A stretch of 30,295 nt of DNA from contig CAYWVY010000024.1 of assembly GCA_964461885.1 (NCBI GenBank), positions 1 through 30,295 on the forward strand. The letters run 5' to 3'. The notes below the pieces were generated by a model. That model was given only the letters and a program-made list of their open reading frames with translations, made no database searches and was not told the DNA's origin. This document shows positions 6,913 through 15,008 of this stretch, in pieces. Origin of the DNA: UBA288 sp964461885. GTDB taxonomy: Archaea > Halobacteriota > Methanomicrobia > Methanomicrobiales > Methanospirillaceae. Position 1 is the first letter of the stretch; each line of letters begins with the position of its first letter. Position numbers and translations under genes: made by a program.

Positions 6913-8106
6913 TCAGAGCAGATCGCGCAGGGTGCGCATTTCGAGCAGGAGGGAGGGGTCGTGCTTGACGAGTTCGGTCACGATCCCGAGGACCGAGAAC
7001 TTCGCAAGGTCGATCCGCGATATGGAGTGGACGAGCCGGTTGAGCTTCTCGTCCGAGAGGGTGACGAAGTACTCCTTGACCCTGTAGTTGCGCTCGAGCG
7101 ACTTTCCGAGCTTCGACTCCCGCCACCCGCGGTCGTACGCCATCAGCGCGTTCGCCGAGACGTCCCCGGCCGAGATCGCGTCCGCCGCCGTCCGGCCCGC
7201 GAGCCGGCCCGTGAACATCGCGTTGTAGATCCCGCCGCCGGTGATCGGGTCCGAGACTCGCGCCGCGTCCCCGATGATCATCAGGCCGTCCGCGACGGTC
7301 CGCTCGAGCGGTCGGCAGACCGGGACGCCGCCCATGATAAACTCGACCACGCGGCCGTCCGGGAAGTGGGACTTGACGAACCGGTTCAGGTAGTCGAGCG
7401 GCCGGCGGCCATCGCGGCACTTCCTTCCGCTGATCCCGATCCCGACGTTCGCGGTCCGCTCTCCCTTGGGAAAGACCCAGACGTACCCCTCGGGCGCGAC
7501 CTCGTTGCCGAGGTAGAAGACGGTCGCGGCCGGGTCGATATCGATCCCGGTCATCAGGTACTGGACGCAGGTCTCGATCTCAGCGAGCGGCACGGTCGTG
7601 TCGATCCCCGCCCATCGCGCGAACTTGGACTCGACCCCGTCAGCCGCGACCGTGACGCGGGCCCGGACGTCCTCAATGACGCCGTTCACCTCGATCCGCG
7701 CGCCGGCGACGGCGCCGTTCTCCATGATCGGGGCGACGGCCCGCGTCTTGACCTGGACGTCCGCACCGGCGTCGGCAGCCTGCATCACGAGCTCGCGGTC
7801 GAACCGCTTCCGGTCGAGCACGTACCCGACCTCGCTCCCGGCCATGGAGGGTTCGAGGGACATCCGGTATTCGTCGGGCGCGACGAGAACGGCGTGGTCG
7901 ATCTCGGCCGAGATCCACGCCGGGTCCGGGCCCATGAACTCCTCCAGCAGGTCGCGGCCGACGCCCTCGGCGCACCGGACCGGCACGCCGATCGCAGGCC
8001 GCTTCTCGATGAGGCCGACGCGCAAACCGCGCTCCGCCGCCTCCCTCGCGGCAAGGGCCCCGCCGGGGCCGCCGCCGACGACGAGGACGTCGTACTCAGG
8101 TTTCAT
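6913..8106 (-). CDS. Digeranylgeranylglycerophospholipid reductase family flavoprotein
   Basis: This 397-residue FAD enzyme is predicted to saturate the isoprenoid chains of archaeal lipids. It has the dinucleotide motif GGGPGG (11-16), the family signature PVRCAEGVG (42-50) and a second FAD-contact block GDAARVSDPITGGGIY. The start at 8106 (MKPEYDVLVVGG) lies inside the ferredoxin gene, overlapping it by 11 bases. That coupling fits known members of the family, which take electrons from ferredoxin-like donors. A bacteriochlorophyll-type geranylgeranyl reductase is the alternative in the same superfamily and is unlikely in an archaeon. Confidence 0.9.
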   Translation of the reverse strand: MKPEYDVLVVGGGPGGALAAREAAERGLRVGLIEKRPAIGVPVRCAEGVGRDLLEEFMGPDPAWISAEIDHAVLVAPDEYRMSLEPSMAGSEVGYVLDRKRFDRELVMQAADAGADVQVKTRAVAPIMENGAVAGARIEVNGVIEDVRARVTVAADGVESKFARWAGIDTTVPLAEIETCVQYLMTGIDIDPAATVFYLGNEVAPEGYVWVFPKGERTANVGIGISGRKCRDGRRPLDYLNRFVKSHFPDGRVVEFIMGGVPVCRPLERTVADGLMIIGDAARVSDPITGGGIYNAMFTGRLAGRTAADAISAGDVSANALMAYDRGWRESKLGKSLERNYRVKEYFVTLSDEKLNRLVHSISRIDLAKFSVLGIVTELVKHDPSLLLEMRTLRDLL

Positions 8107-8272
8107 CCGCGACCTCCAGGGCTCCGAGCGGACAGGCGCGGACACAGACGCCGCAGCCGGTACAATCCCCCTCGACTGAAAGATAGGCGTCGATCAACTC
8201 GAGCGCACCCTGCGGGCAGACCGAGACACAGCAACCGCAGTATCCACAGACGTCCCTCCTGATCACGAGCAT
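8096..8272 (-). CDS. 2[4Fe-4S] ferredoxin
   Basis: This 58-residue protein has two complete clusters: Cys9-12-15-19 and Cys37-40-43-47, each in CxxCxxCxxxCP form. The first ATG, at 8272, is used; an upstream in-frame TTG at 8299 is less likely. It overlaps the reductase gene by 11 bases and is the obvious candidate electron donor for it. Confidence 0.9.
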   Translation of the reverse strand: MLVIRRDVCGYCGCCVSVCPQGALELIDAYLSVEGDCTGCGVCVRACPLGALEVADET

Positions 8273-8329
8273 GCCATCAACATTAACCGCGCGGCCCAAA
8301 AAGGGTTCTGTCTGCCAAGGCCCCGCGGG

Positions 8330-9454
8330 TCAGTCGCGTGGAATCTCAAAGGTCCCGTAGCACCCGCCGCCGCCGGGATGGAGAACGACCCGGCCCGCGC
8401 GGAGAGCGTCGATCGCCCGGGCCACGCCCGGGTCCACGGCGGCGATCTCGCTCTCGGGGAGGTCGACCAGGACCGCGATCTCCGTCGAGAAGGCCGCGAG
8501 CAGGGCCTCATGAGCCCGGCGGACCGCCTTCGCCGTCGGCGACGCGAGCCCGAGGACCTCGGCGATCACCTGGGCGAGCGGGATCAGGTGGAGGTACGGC
8601 GGGCGGGGGCGTGGATCGCCGTCGGAGAGCACGCGGGCCCGGTCGCGGACGCCCATCTTCAGGGGCGACCCGTCCTCGGGGCAGCGCCATCCGTGCTTCT
8701 CGGCCTCGGCAAGCGGGAAGTGGTGGAAACAGCGGATGCAGGCCGTCTCGTTGTACTTCCCCTCCTCGGGAAAGAGCCCGACGTTCATCACGACCCGGCC
8801 GCGCTTCAGGGCGCCGAGCACGCCTGCCGGTGTGGGCCGGTCGACGCCGAGGCGCGTGAACTCGCGCCCTATCCGGTGGAGCTCAGGCGAGTGGGCGTCC
8901 GATGCCGAGATGAACGGGACATCGTAGAGCTCGGTGATGCCGGCGCCATACGACGAGTCAGCCGAGAGGCCGAGCTCGAGGAAGTCGATCGGCTCGTCGC
9001 CGTAACAGGCCGCGATGCTGCCGAAGGCCGCGTAGATCCCGGTCCACGGGGTGAACGCGTGGGACGGCCCGGCAAGCCCGCCGGCCTCATGGGCCGCGCG
9101 CACCACGTCGCCGCCGGAGAGGCGCACGTGCGGTCTTCCCTCCGATCCGAGACTGTTGCCGTGCGGGGCGATCAGGTCCCCGAAGGCCTCGACCGCGTCG
9201 AAGTCGGGAAAAAAGGCCAGGTGATGGACACGTTTCTCGGCCTGGACCTCGACCGTCGGCACGACCACGATCCCGAGGTCGTTCTCGAGGTGGGGCCGCC
9301 AGGCCTTCTGCCACTCCGGGTGGAGCGCGTCCCCGGTCCCAATCGCGCCGATCCCCTTCTGCGCCGAGGCAGCGAGCAGCCCCTCAGGGGTCATGCGGCG
9401 GCTGACGCCGTGGGCAAAGGGAGAGTGGAGGTGGAGGTCGCAGTTGAGGTCCAT
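8330..9454 (-). CDS. Endonuclease Q (PHP-domain deaminated-base endonuclease)
   Basis: This 374-residue protein has a PHP phosphoesterase fold: CDLHLHSPFAHGVSR (His8, His10), then AHEAGGLAGPSHAFTPW and SDAHSPELHRIGREF. A zinc-ribbon-like insert (CIRCFHHF then RCPEDG) and a helical C-terminal part follow. This order matches EndoQ, the archaeal enzyme that nicks 5' of uracil, hypoxanthine, xanthine or AP sites. The fourth zinc ligand appears to be Asp rather than Cys. The ATG at 9454 follows the PAC2 gene stop by two bases; a GTG at 9460 that overlaps the stop is also possible. Confidence 0.85.
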   Translation of the reverse strand: MDLNCDLHLHSPFAHGVSRRMTPEGLLAASAQKGIGAIGTGDALHPEWQKAWRPHLENDLGIVVVPTVEVQAEKRVHHLAFFPDFDAVEAFGDLIAPHGNSLGSEGRPHVRLSGGDVVRAAHEAGGLAGPSHAFTPWTGIYAAFGSIAACYGDEPIDFLELGLSADSSYGAGITELYDVPFISASDAHSPELHRIGREFTRLGVDRPTPAGVLGALKRGRVVMNVGLFPEEGKYNETACIRCFHHFPLAEAEKHGWRCPEDGSPLKMGVRDRARVLSDGDPRPRPPYLHLIPLAQVIAEVLGLASPTAKAVRRAHEALLAAFSTEIAVLVDLPESEIAAVDPGVARAIDALRAGRVVLHPGGGGCYGTFEIPRD

Positions 9455-9456
9455 CC

Positions 9457-10206
9457 TCACCCGATGTACGAGAGCTCGTCGTTCTGCCGGACCCGCTCGA
9501 ACTCGCGGACCTGCTCGAGCGCCTGCTCCATGTCCTCGGCCCGGCCCTGGAGCCGGTCGTGGCTCACGCCGATATCGGTCAGGCGGCAGAATACCCGGAG
9601 CACGGCGGCGGCCGACTTGGGGTCGACCAGGTAGCCAGAGGTCTCGCCCATCAGGCAGACCCCCTCCAGGCCCCGCCGGGCCCCGAGGCCGATGATCAGG
9701 CCGGCGGCCCCGACGATCCCGCTTCCGGCCTCGTCGCCCTCAAAGGTTCCGCCGGCCTCTTCCACCGCCGGCCGGAGGTGGGCGTGGGTCACGGTGGAGA
9801 GGACACGGGGCTCGTCCACGAGGTGGCCGACGCCGTAGCCGCCGAGCGTGAAGATGCGCTGCACGCCGAACCGCTCAGCGCAGTCGAGGTAGCGGTCCGC
9901 GAGAACGTAGTGCCCCTCAGGCGAGACACTCTGGCAGTCCCCGACGAGAAAGAGGTACGTCGTGGTCGGCGAACGGTATCGCCAGATCTCGTTGTTGACC
10001 AGGCGGCAGGTGCCGTCGGGGCGGTTCACCACCTGCGGCGGAAAATGGACCGAGTGGATCTCGGCGACCTTCTCGGCGTCGATCTCGTGGAGCACGTGGT
10101 CGACCACGACCTTGCCGACCTGGCCGATCCCCGGAAGTCCCCCGACGAGAACCGTGGGTCCCCCGGGCACATCGTCGGAAAAATACGTGATCTCGACCGG
10201 TTCCAT
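9457..10206 (-). CDS. PAC2-family (proteasome assembly chaperone-like) protein
   Basis: This 249-residue protein has a PAC2 fold. Its conserved segments are TVLVGGLPGIGQVGKVVVDHV near the N-terminus, LGGYGVGH in the middle and GAAGLIIGLGARRGLEGVCLMGET. Archaeal relatives include PbaA/PbaB, and PbaB can bind the 20S proteasome through a C-terminal HbYX motif. Here the C-terminus (LSYIG) is not a clear HbYX, so proteasome activation is uncertain. Its ATG directly abuts the nop10 stop (TGAATG). Linkage to nop10 and aIF2-alpha is common in archaea. Confidence 0.85.
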   Translation of the reverse strand: MEPVEITYFSDDVPGGPTVLVGGLPGIGQVGKVVVDHVLHEIDAEKVAEIHSVHFPPQVVNRPDGTCRLVNNEIWRYRSPTTTYLFLVGDCQSVSPEGHYVLADRYLDCAERFGVQRIFTLGGYGVGHLVDEPRVLSTVTHAHLRPAVEEAGGTFEGDEAGSGIVGAAGLIIGLGARRGLEGVCLMGETSGYLVDPKSAAAVLRVFCRLTDIGVSHDRLQGRAEDMEQALEQVREFERVRQNDELSYIG

Positions 10207-10356
10207 TCAGCTCACCATTCTCCGGTAGCGGCCGTACCGGTCCTCGGGCGAGAACCGGGGCGGATGAGCCGACGCCGTGGACCTGCCGCAGGCAGGGCAC
10301 CGTTCGGCGAGCGTGTACGTGCCGTCGGTCCCGCAGCGCCGCATCCGGCCCTTCAT
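10207..10356 (-). CDS. nop10: H/ACA ribonucleoprotein subunit Nop10
   Basis: This 49-residue protein is part of the archaeal pseudouridylation complex with Cbf5, Gar1 and L7Ae. The pattern is clear: MRRCGTDGTYTLAERCPACG, then PPRFSPEDRYGRYRR, the segment that lies along Cbf5. Only three of the usual four zinc-ribbon cysteines are present (Cys8, 20, 23), with Asp11 at the second position. The ATG overlaps the aIF2-alpha stop (ATGA), and its own stop touches the next ATG, so it is tightly coupled on both sides. Confidence 0.93.
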   Translation of the reverse strand: MKGRMRRCGTDGTYTLAERCPACGRSTASAHPPRFSPEDRYGRYRRMVS

Positions 10357-11141
10357 GCGCCTTTGCCGGGCTTCTGCTTGCGCGTGAACTTCGCTTCGCC
10401 GCCAGCCCGCTCCATCACGCCCACGGCAGCCTCTGCGGCCCGCTCGATCGCCTTCTGGGCCAGTTTGTAGTCGGGGGCCGTGACCTTGATCCCGTACTTC
10501 GGCGCGCCAACGTAGTACAGGTCGATCTCGACCCCGTCGATCTTCGGCTCGGCGGCGCGGAGCGCCCGCCGGATCACGTTGACACCGTCGGGCTTGGGCG
10601 AGGAGAGCGTGAGCACGCCCGTCACGGTCACCCGGGGGATCTTGACGTTCTCTTTTCCGACCGCTATCACGGCCTCGAGGGCGTTCTCGGGGAGGGCGAT
10701 CCGCGAGCGGAAGCCCTCCTCGTCGACAACGATGTCCTCGAACGCCTCGTACAGCAGGGCATATTCCTGGTACAGGGCCGAGGTGATCTCCTCCGCGGGC
10801 ACGCCCGAAGCGGTCGCCGCAAAGCCGATCCACATCCGGCCCTTCTGCTCGTTCTTCCACTCGCGGATCTTCTCGGACCGCTGGTGCTCGTTGACGTCCT
10901 TCTTCGAAAGGTCGATGTGGCCCCGGCCCGGGTCGACATGGAGGACCTTACAGACGATCTTCTGCCCCTCCGAGATGTGGTCGCGGATGTACTTGATCCA
11001 CCCGGTCGCGATCTCGGAGATCGGGATGAGGCCCTCGCGCTCCCCGTACTCGTCGAGGTGCACGAAGGCGACGAAGTCCTTGACCTGCGTCACCGTGCAG
11101 ACGACCAGTTCGCCCTCGTCGGGCCACGACGACTCGTTCAT
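10353..11141 (-). CDS. Translation initiation factor aIF2 alpha subunit
   Basis: This 262-residue protein has an N-terminal S1/OB domain (about 10-85: GELVVCTVTQVKDFVAFVHL, EGLIPISEI, HIDLSKKDV), a helical middle domain, and a C-terminal alpha-beta domain ending in a basic tail. It is one of three subunits of the factor that delivers initiator tRNA to the small ribosomal subunit. The start at 11141 (MNESSWPDEGEL) follows the rps27e stop by four bases. Ser residues occur near the N-terminus, but phosphorylation regulation cannot be inferred from sequence. Confidence 0.96.
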   Translation of the reverse strand: MNESSWPDEGELVVCTVTQVKDFVAFVHLDEYGEREGLIPISEIATGWIKYIRDHISEGQKIVCKVLHVDPGRGHIDLSKKDVNEHQRSEKIREWKNEQKGRMWIGFAATASGVPAEEITSALYQEYALLYEAFEDIVVDEEGFRSRIALPENALEAVIAVGKENVKIPRVTVTGVLTLSSPKPDGVNVIRRALRAAEPKIDGVEIDLYYVGAPKYGIKVTAPDYKLAQKAIERAAEAAVGVMERAGGEAKFTRKQKPGKGA

Positions 11142-11145
11142 GACG

Positions 11146-11334
11146 TCACTCAAGGGCGGCCAGGATCTCCGCCCGAATCTCGGCGCTGCCGCCGCGGGGC
11201 TCCGCGAGCACGCGCCCGCAGACCACACAGGTCACCGTGGTGCTCGCCTTCTCGAAGACGACCTGTTCGTTTTCACAGTCCGGGCACTTGACCCGGAGGA
11301 ACTTGGACCGGTTTTCGCGGTATAGACGTACCAT
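11146..11334 (-). CDS. rps27e: Ribosomal protein eS27
   Basis: This is a 62-residue small-subunit protein with a four-cysteine zinc ribbon (Cys17, 20, 36, 39) in the setting VKCPDCENEQ and TCVVCGRVL. It begins 7 bases after the rpl44e stop and belongs to the conserved archaeal rpl44e-rps27e-aIF2-alpha-nop10 cluster. Confidence 0.97.
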   Translation of the reverse strand: MVRLYRENRSKFLRVKCPDCENEQVVFEKASTTVTCVVCGRVLAEPRGGSAEIRAEILAALE

Positions 11335-11341
11335 TATTCTT

Positions 11342-11620
11342 TCACTCCGTCAGTTCGAACTTGGCGATGCGGAACCCGGGTCGCAGGTGCGCCTTGTGAC
11401 AGGTTATGCACCGGTACCGGACGTTGATCCGCTTGGTCGGTTTGTCGCCTCCCGGCACCTTGGAGAACTTCCCCATGTTGCCGACACCGCCTCTGCGCGC
11501 TTTCTGTCTGTCGATCCAGTGGAGACCCGTGGTCTTGCCGCGTTTCACGCGCTCGACCTCGTGTTCCTGATGGGTGAGACAGAACGGACAGTAGGTCCTG
11601 AACTTACTTGGCATCTTCAT
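11342..11620 (-). CDS. rpl44e: Ribosomal protein eL42 (L44e)
   Basis: This is a 92-residue large-subunit protein near the tRNA exit site. The zinc ribbon is complete: Cys11 and Cys14 (TYCPFC), Cys71 and Cys74 (RCITCHK). The basic middle KFSKVPGGDKPTKR is typical. The start MKMPSKF is used; Met3 is an alternative. A 36-base gap and a strong TATA-like box inside the end of the GINS gene suggest that it opens its own transcription unit within the longer run. Confidence 0.97.
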   Translation of the reverse strand: MKMPSKFRTYCPFCLTHQEHEVERVKRGKTTGLHWIDRQKARRGGVGNMGKFSKVPGGDKPTKRINVRYRCITCHKAHLRPGFRIAKFELTE

Positions 11621-11656
11621 AATACGCCCTCATAACTGCTTGGGAAAACAGCATCA

Positions 11657-12310
11657 TCATTTGCCCGGCAATATACTTAATATTATGTTACGTTCCCGCA
11701 GAACCGCCGCGTTTTCGGGAGGCAGGGTCACCACGTCCTCGGCCTCGAGGGCGTAGGTCCGGCCGTCGAAGCCGAGAAACGGCTCCACCGGCGAGAGGAC
11801 GCGCGCGAGATCGAGCGGGGCGGCGGCCGTCCCGGGATACAGGTCCATCGCAGCCGCTGCAATCGCGCATTCGGCCGTGATCGGGTTGTCGCCGGCCGCC
11901 CCCGTGGGGAGAACGCCGCCGATCAGGGCCCGTCGATAGCGGTCGACGGCCCCCTGGACATCGTCGTAGAGGGCCTGCTCGGCCGGAAGCATCCTCTTCT
12001 GGTGCTCGCGATCGAGGGACCGGCCCTCGGCCCGGAGGAGGGCGAGCAGCAGGATCTTCTGCGAGCGCATCCGCACCAGGTCCTCGAGGTGCTGCTGGAG
12101 GGCATCGATCCGCTCCGTCGCAGTCCGGATAGGCTCGGTCATCGGGTCCGTGCAGACCGAGAAGACCTGGCGGAGAGCCCCGATCTCCTCGCCCGCCCGG
12201 ACAAAGAGGTCGGGCGGAAGCGCGGTCAGACTTCCGACCGCGTCCCGCTCACCGGCCACCACGAGCTGGAGCCCGTCCAGTACGGCCGAGTGATCGCCCG
12301 ACTCGCTCAC
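11657..12310 (-). CDS. GINS complex subunit (Gins51-like)
   Basis: This 217-residue replication factor is predicted to join MCM and Cdc45/GAN in the archaeal CMG-like helicase. The N-terminal two-thirds are helical (for example ATERIDALQQHLEDLVRMRSQ). The C-terminal B-domain is recognisable: PFLGFDGRTYALEAEDVVTLPPENAAVL, matching Gins51 rather than Gins23. The GTG start overlaps the priS stop (GTGA), so primase and GINS are translationally coupled, a common archaeal pairing. Confidence 0.85.
   Translation of the reverse strand: MSESGDHSAVLDGLQLVVAGERDAVGSLTALPPDLFVRAGEEIGALRQVFSVCTDPMTEPIRTATERIDALQQHLEDLVRMRSQKILLLALLRAEGRSLDREHQKRMLPAEQALYDDVQGAVDRYRRALIGGVLPTGAAGDNPITAECAIAAAAMDLYPGTAAAPLDLARVLSPVEPFLGFDGRTYALEAEDVVTLPPENAAVLRERNIILSILPGK
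11670..11685 (-). promoter_or_regulatory. TATA-like box for the rpl44e operon
   Basis: The minus strand reads TAATATTAAGTATATT, the most AT-rich stretch in this region. It lies within the last codons of the GINS gene, about 55 bases before the rpl44e ATG. The predicted start is near 11650, giving a leader of about 30 bases with GAGGGCG before the ATG. This would let the ribosomal genes be expressed apart from priS-gins. Confidence 0.55.
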
Positions 12311-13434
12311 GGGGCATCGCCCCCGATCTCGGCCATGCCCCGGCCGCAGAGGTAGACCGCGGCCGCCTCGGGCACCCGGGCCGGACCGGGCGAGAGGGGA
12401 AGGTCCGTGCCGAGGAGGGAGACCGTGCAGGCCCGCGCGACTTCGACCGGCACCTCGCGTTCGCCGAAGACGACCGCGTCCACGAGCGGGTCAAACGCCT
12501 CGAGCTCGCCCGGCTCGAGGGTCATGACGCGCAGGCCGCTCCCGCCGTGGAGGGACCCCGGCGCCCGGATCAGGCGCTTGATGTCGGTGGTCACGGGCTC
12601 GTCCGCCTGGACGCCAGTCTCCCTGAGCCGGGCCCGCCACGCCTCGTTCTCAGGGGACAGGAGGGCCCTGAGGACTTTCCGATCCGCCGTGTCCGTCGCC
12701 GTCGCGAGGACGTCACGCCGCTGCCAGACCCGGCGCGCCAGGCCCTTTCCGATCGAGGGGACAGCCTCGAGGTGAGCGAGGGCCTCGAGCTCGCCGAGTG
12801 ACGAGAGCCAGGCCAGGTAGCCCGCGAGGGCGCGCCGCTGGCGCCCAGGCCAGCCGCTGGCAGGGTTGACTGCCGGCCGGAGGAGGAGGGCCGGGTCGAG
12901 CCCGATCCCGCAGACGTAGTTGATCAGTTCCCGCCGCTCTGCGCTCGAGAACTGCCGGACGGACAGGGCCTTCACATGGATATGGTATCCTCTCCCACCA
13001 GAAAAGACCACCTGGAGATCGCGTTCGGCAAAGCCGAGCTCGCCCGTCAGCAGGTCGAGCAGCTTCCGCGTCTCCTCCTTCACACGGGCGAGCATCACCG
13101 GGTACGGAGGAAACGGAGGCCGGAGCATGTGATCCGCGTCCAGGTCGAAGATCAGGTCTGCGCCAGCCCAGCCCTTTGCGCCCATGGTTGGCGCGGCGGG
13201 ATCGTCGTAGTAGGCCGTCGAGAAGAACGCGTGCGCCGGGGCCATCGTCCGCAGGTAGTCGACGAGCTCGTCCCGCGTCCCGAACCCGACGTGCCGGCGC
13301 ATGCGCGGGTCGCGGCTCGAGAAGAAGAGAAAGCCCCACTCGCGCTGCGGCAGTGCCCCCGGGGCAGGCACCTGCGCCGAGGCGTAGTAGGAGCCGAACC
13401 GCTGCCGGAGGAACTCGACCGTGGCCGGACGCAT
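12307..13434 (-). CDS. priS: DNA primase catalytic (small) subunit PriS
   Basis: This 375-residue enzyme makes primers with the large subunit PriL, which is not in the window. Catalytic acids Asp97 and Asp99 lie in LIFDLDADH, and the SGGRGYHIHV block (145-154) binds nucleotide. KRLIRAPGSLHGGSGLRV, late in the protein, is the conserved third region. The start at 13434 (MRPATVEFLRQRF) overlaps the elp3 stop (TGATG). In-frame sequence before it belongs to elp3. Confidence 0.95.
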   Translation of the reverse strand: MRPATVEFLRQRFGSYYASAQVPAPGALPQREWGFLFFSSRDPRMRRHVGFGTRDELVDYLRTMAPAHAFFSTAYYDDPAAPTMGAKGWAGADLIFDLDADHMLRPPFPPYPVMLARVKEETRKLLDLLTGELGFAERDLQVVFSGGRGYHIHVKALSVRQFSSAERRELINYVCGIGLDPALLLRPAVNPASGWPGRQRRALAGYLAWLSSLGELEALAHLEAVPSIGKGLARRVWQRRDVLATATDTADRKVLRALLSPENEAWRARLRETGVQADEPVTTDIKRLIRAPGSLHGGSGLRVMTLEPGELEAFDPLVDAVVFGEREVPVEVARACTVSLLGTDLPLSPGPARVPEAAAVYLCGRGMAEIGGDAP

Positions 13435-15005
13435 CAGCTGACCCGCTGAAGCATATACGGCCCATCCCTGATATAGCCCTGCCGCCGGTAGTACGGCCGC
13501 ACCCCGACGCCGCTCATGATGGCGACGGTGCCGTACCCGGCCTCCGCCGCCTGGCGTCCGGCCTCGGCGAGGAGCTCGCGCCCGAAGGAGCGGTGCTGCC
13601 ACTCTCCGCCCCCGGCCCCGGCGCCGAGCCGGACCTGCGCGCCGTAGACGTGGAGCTCGCGGACGAGCGCGGCCCCCTCGAGCTCGGGCCGCCAGGGCGC
13701 GCCGGGGAGACGGAGGCGCAGGAAGCCGATCAGGGCGTCGCCTGTTGTCGCCTGGATGAAGCGTTCCTCGCCGCCGCAGCAGTCATAGGCCAGGGTCGAG
13801 ACAACGGGGGGCGCATCGACGTGATCGCACCGCCCGATCTCGCGGCAGCGGATGCACCGGCACCGCCCGCCGTTCGCGCGGAGCCGTTCGGCCGCGAGCT
13901 GCCGGAAGTTGCCGTGAACCGAGCCGGCCACGATCAGTTTCGCGGGGATGTCGCGCTGAACCCGCTGGAGCCGGACGTACTCGGGAAGGCCCGCCTTGAC
14001 CTCGGCGAGGAGGTCGACGAGCGTCTCCTCGTCGAACGGTTCATACTCGCCCCGGCGGTAGAGGGCCTCGAGCTCGGCCCCGGGCGTCACGAGGGTGGGG
14101 TAGAGCTTGAGGAAGTCGGGGCGGAAGCGCGGGTCGTCGAAGAGCTGGCGATAGACCGCCCGGTCGAGCTCGAGCGGGGAGCCGGGCAGGTTGGGCATCA
14201 TGTGGAACCCGACCTTGAGCCCGGCGTCGCGGAGCTCGGTGTTCGCCCTGACCGTCTCGGCGACCGTGTGCCCACGGCGGATAAAGGCGAGCACCTCGTC
14301 CGAAAGGTGCTGGGCGCCGAGCTCGACCTTGGTCACGCCCAGGTCAAGCATCCGGTCGATCTCGGTCCGGGTGCAGCAGTCGGGGCGGGTCTCGAATGTC
14401 ATGGCGATGCACCGGACCGACGCGGTCTCGTTCCGGGCAGCCTCCATCGCCGGGTCGGCCCCGTCCATGACCGCGCCGGTTCCGCGGTCGTTCATGGCCG
14501 CGAGGCACCGGCCGACGAACCAGGCCTGGTACTCCGGGGTCCGGGCCGTGATGGTCCCGCCCATCACGATCAGCTCGGCCTTGTCCACGTGGTGACCGAG
14601 GAGAACGTAATGGCCGAGGCGTGCCTCGACCTGGCCGTACGGGTCGTAATCGTGCTCTCGCGCCCGCCGCGCGGCCGGCTCCTCGCCCGTGTACGACTGC
14701 GGCGAGCCGAACGGGTGGTCGGGGCCGCCGGGGCAGGGGAGGCAGCGGCCGTGGGGGCAGGGCGCCGGAGAGGTCATGACCGCGACCGGCGCAACTCCCG
14801 AGAGGGTCCGGGTCGGCTTGACAAGCAGCCGGCCTCTCGCGGCCGGATAGTCTTCGGGCGTGGCCGCTGCGAGGATGTCGGAGTTGCGCGGCACGGCCGA
14901 GAGGCCGAACTCGCGGGCTGCACGGCGCTTGAGGGTCTGGACGTCCGTGCGGGTATCTCGAGCGATCCGGGAGGCGAGCTCCCGCAAAAGAGTGGGGTCC
15001 TCCAT
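13434..15005 (-). CDS. elp3: Elp3, radical SAM/acetyltransferase tRNA U34 modification enzyme
   Basis: This 523-residue protein has a radical SAM domain with the cluster cysteines in CPHGRCLPCPGG (Cys83, 88, 91) and the family blocks GGTITARTPEYQ and GVTKVELGAQHLSDEVL. A C-terminal GNAT acetyltransferase domain (about 400-520; FGRELLAEAGRQAAEAGYG, GVRPYYRRQGY) follows. A cysteine cluster (CRCIRCREIGRC) lies between them. In archaea a single Elp3 makes cm5U at the tRNA wobble uridine. The start is three bases after the UPF0058 stop, and the 3' end overlaps priS. Confidence 0.95.
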   Translation of the reverse strand: MEDPTLLRELASRIARDTRTDVQTLKRRAAREFGLSAVPRNSDILAAATPEDYPAARGRLLVKPTRTLSGVAPVAVMTSPAPCPHGRCLPCPGGPDHPFGSPQSYTGEEPAARRAREHDYDPYGQVEARLGHYVLLGHHVDKAELIVMGGTITARTPEYQAWFVGRCLAAMNDRGTGAVMDGADPAMEAARNETASVRCIAMTFETRPDCCTRTEIDRMLDLGVTKVELGAQHLSDEVLAFIRRGHTVAETVRANTELRDAGLKVGFHMMPNLPGSPLELDRAVYRQLFDDPRFRPDFLKLYPTLVTPGAELEALYRRGEYEPFDEETLVDLLAEVKAGLPEYVRLQRVQRDIPAKLIVAGSVHGNFRQLAAERLRANGGRCRCIRCREIGRCDHVDAPPVVSTLAYDCCGGEERFIQATTGDALIGFLRLRLPGAPWRPELEGAALVRELHVYGAQVRLGAGAGGGEWQHRSFGRELLAEAGRQAAEAGYGTVAIMSGVGVRPYYRRQGYIRDGPYMLQRVS

Positions 15006-15008
15006 TAC

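Noticed and set aside
6142..8262. A 706-codon plus-strand open frame opposite rnhB, the reductase and ferredoxin
   Set aside because: It spans three well-supported minus-strand genes and their gaps, and it has biased low-complexity composition and no recognisable domain. High GC removes stops from the antisense frame.
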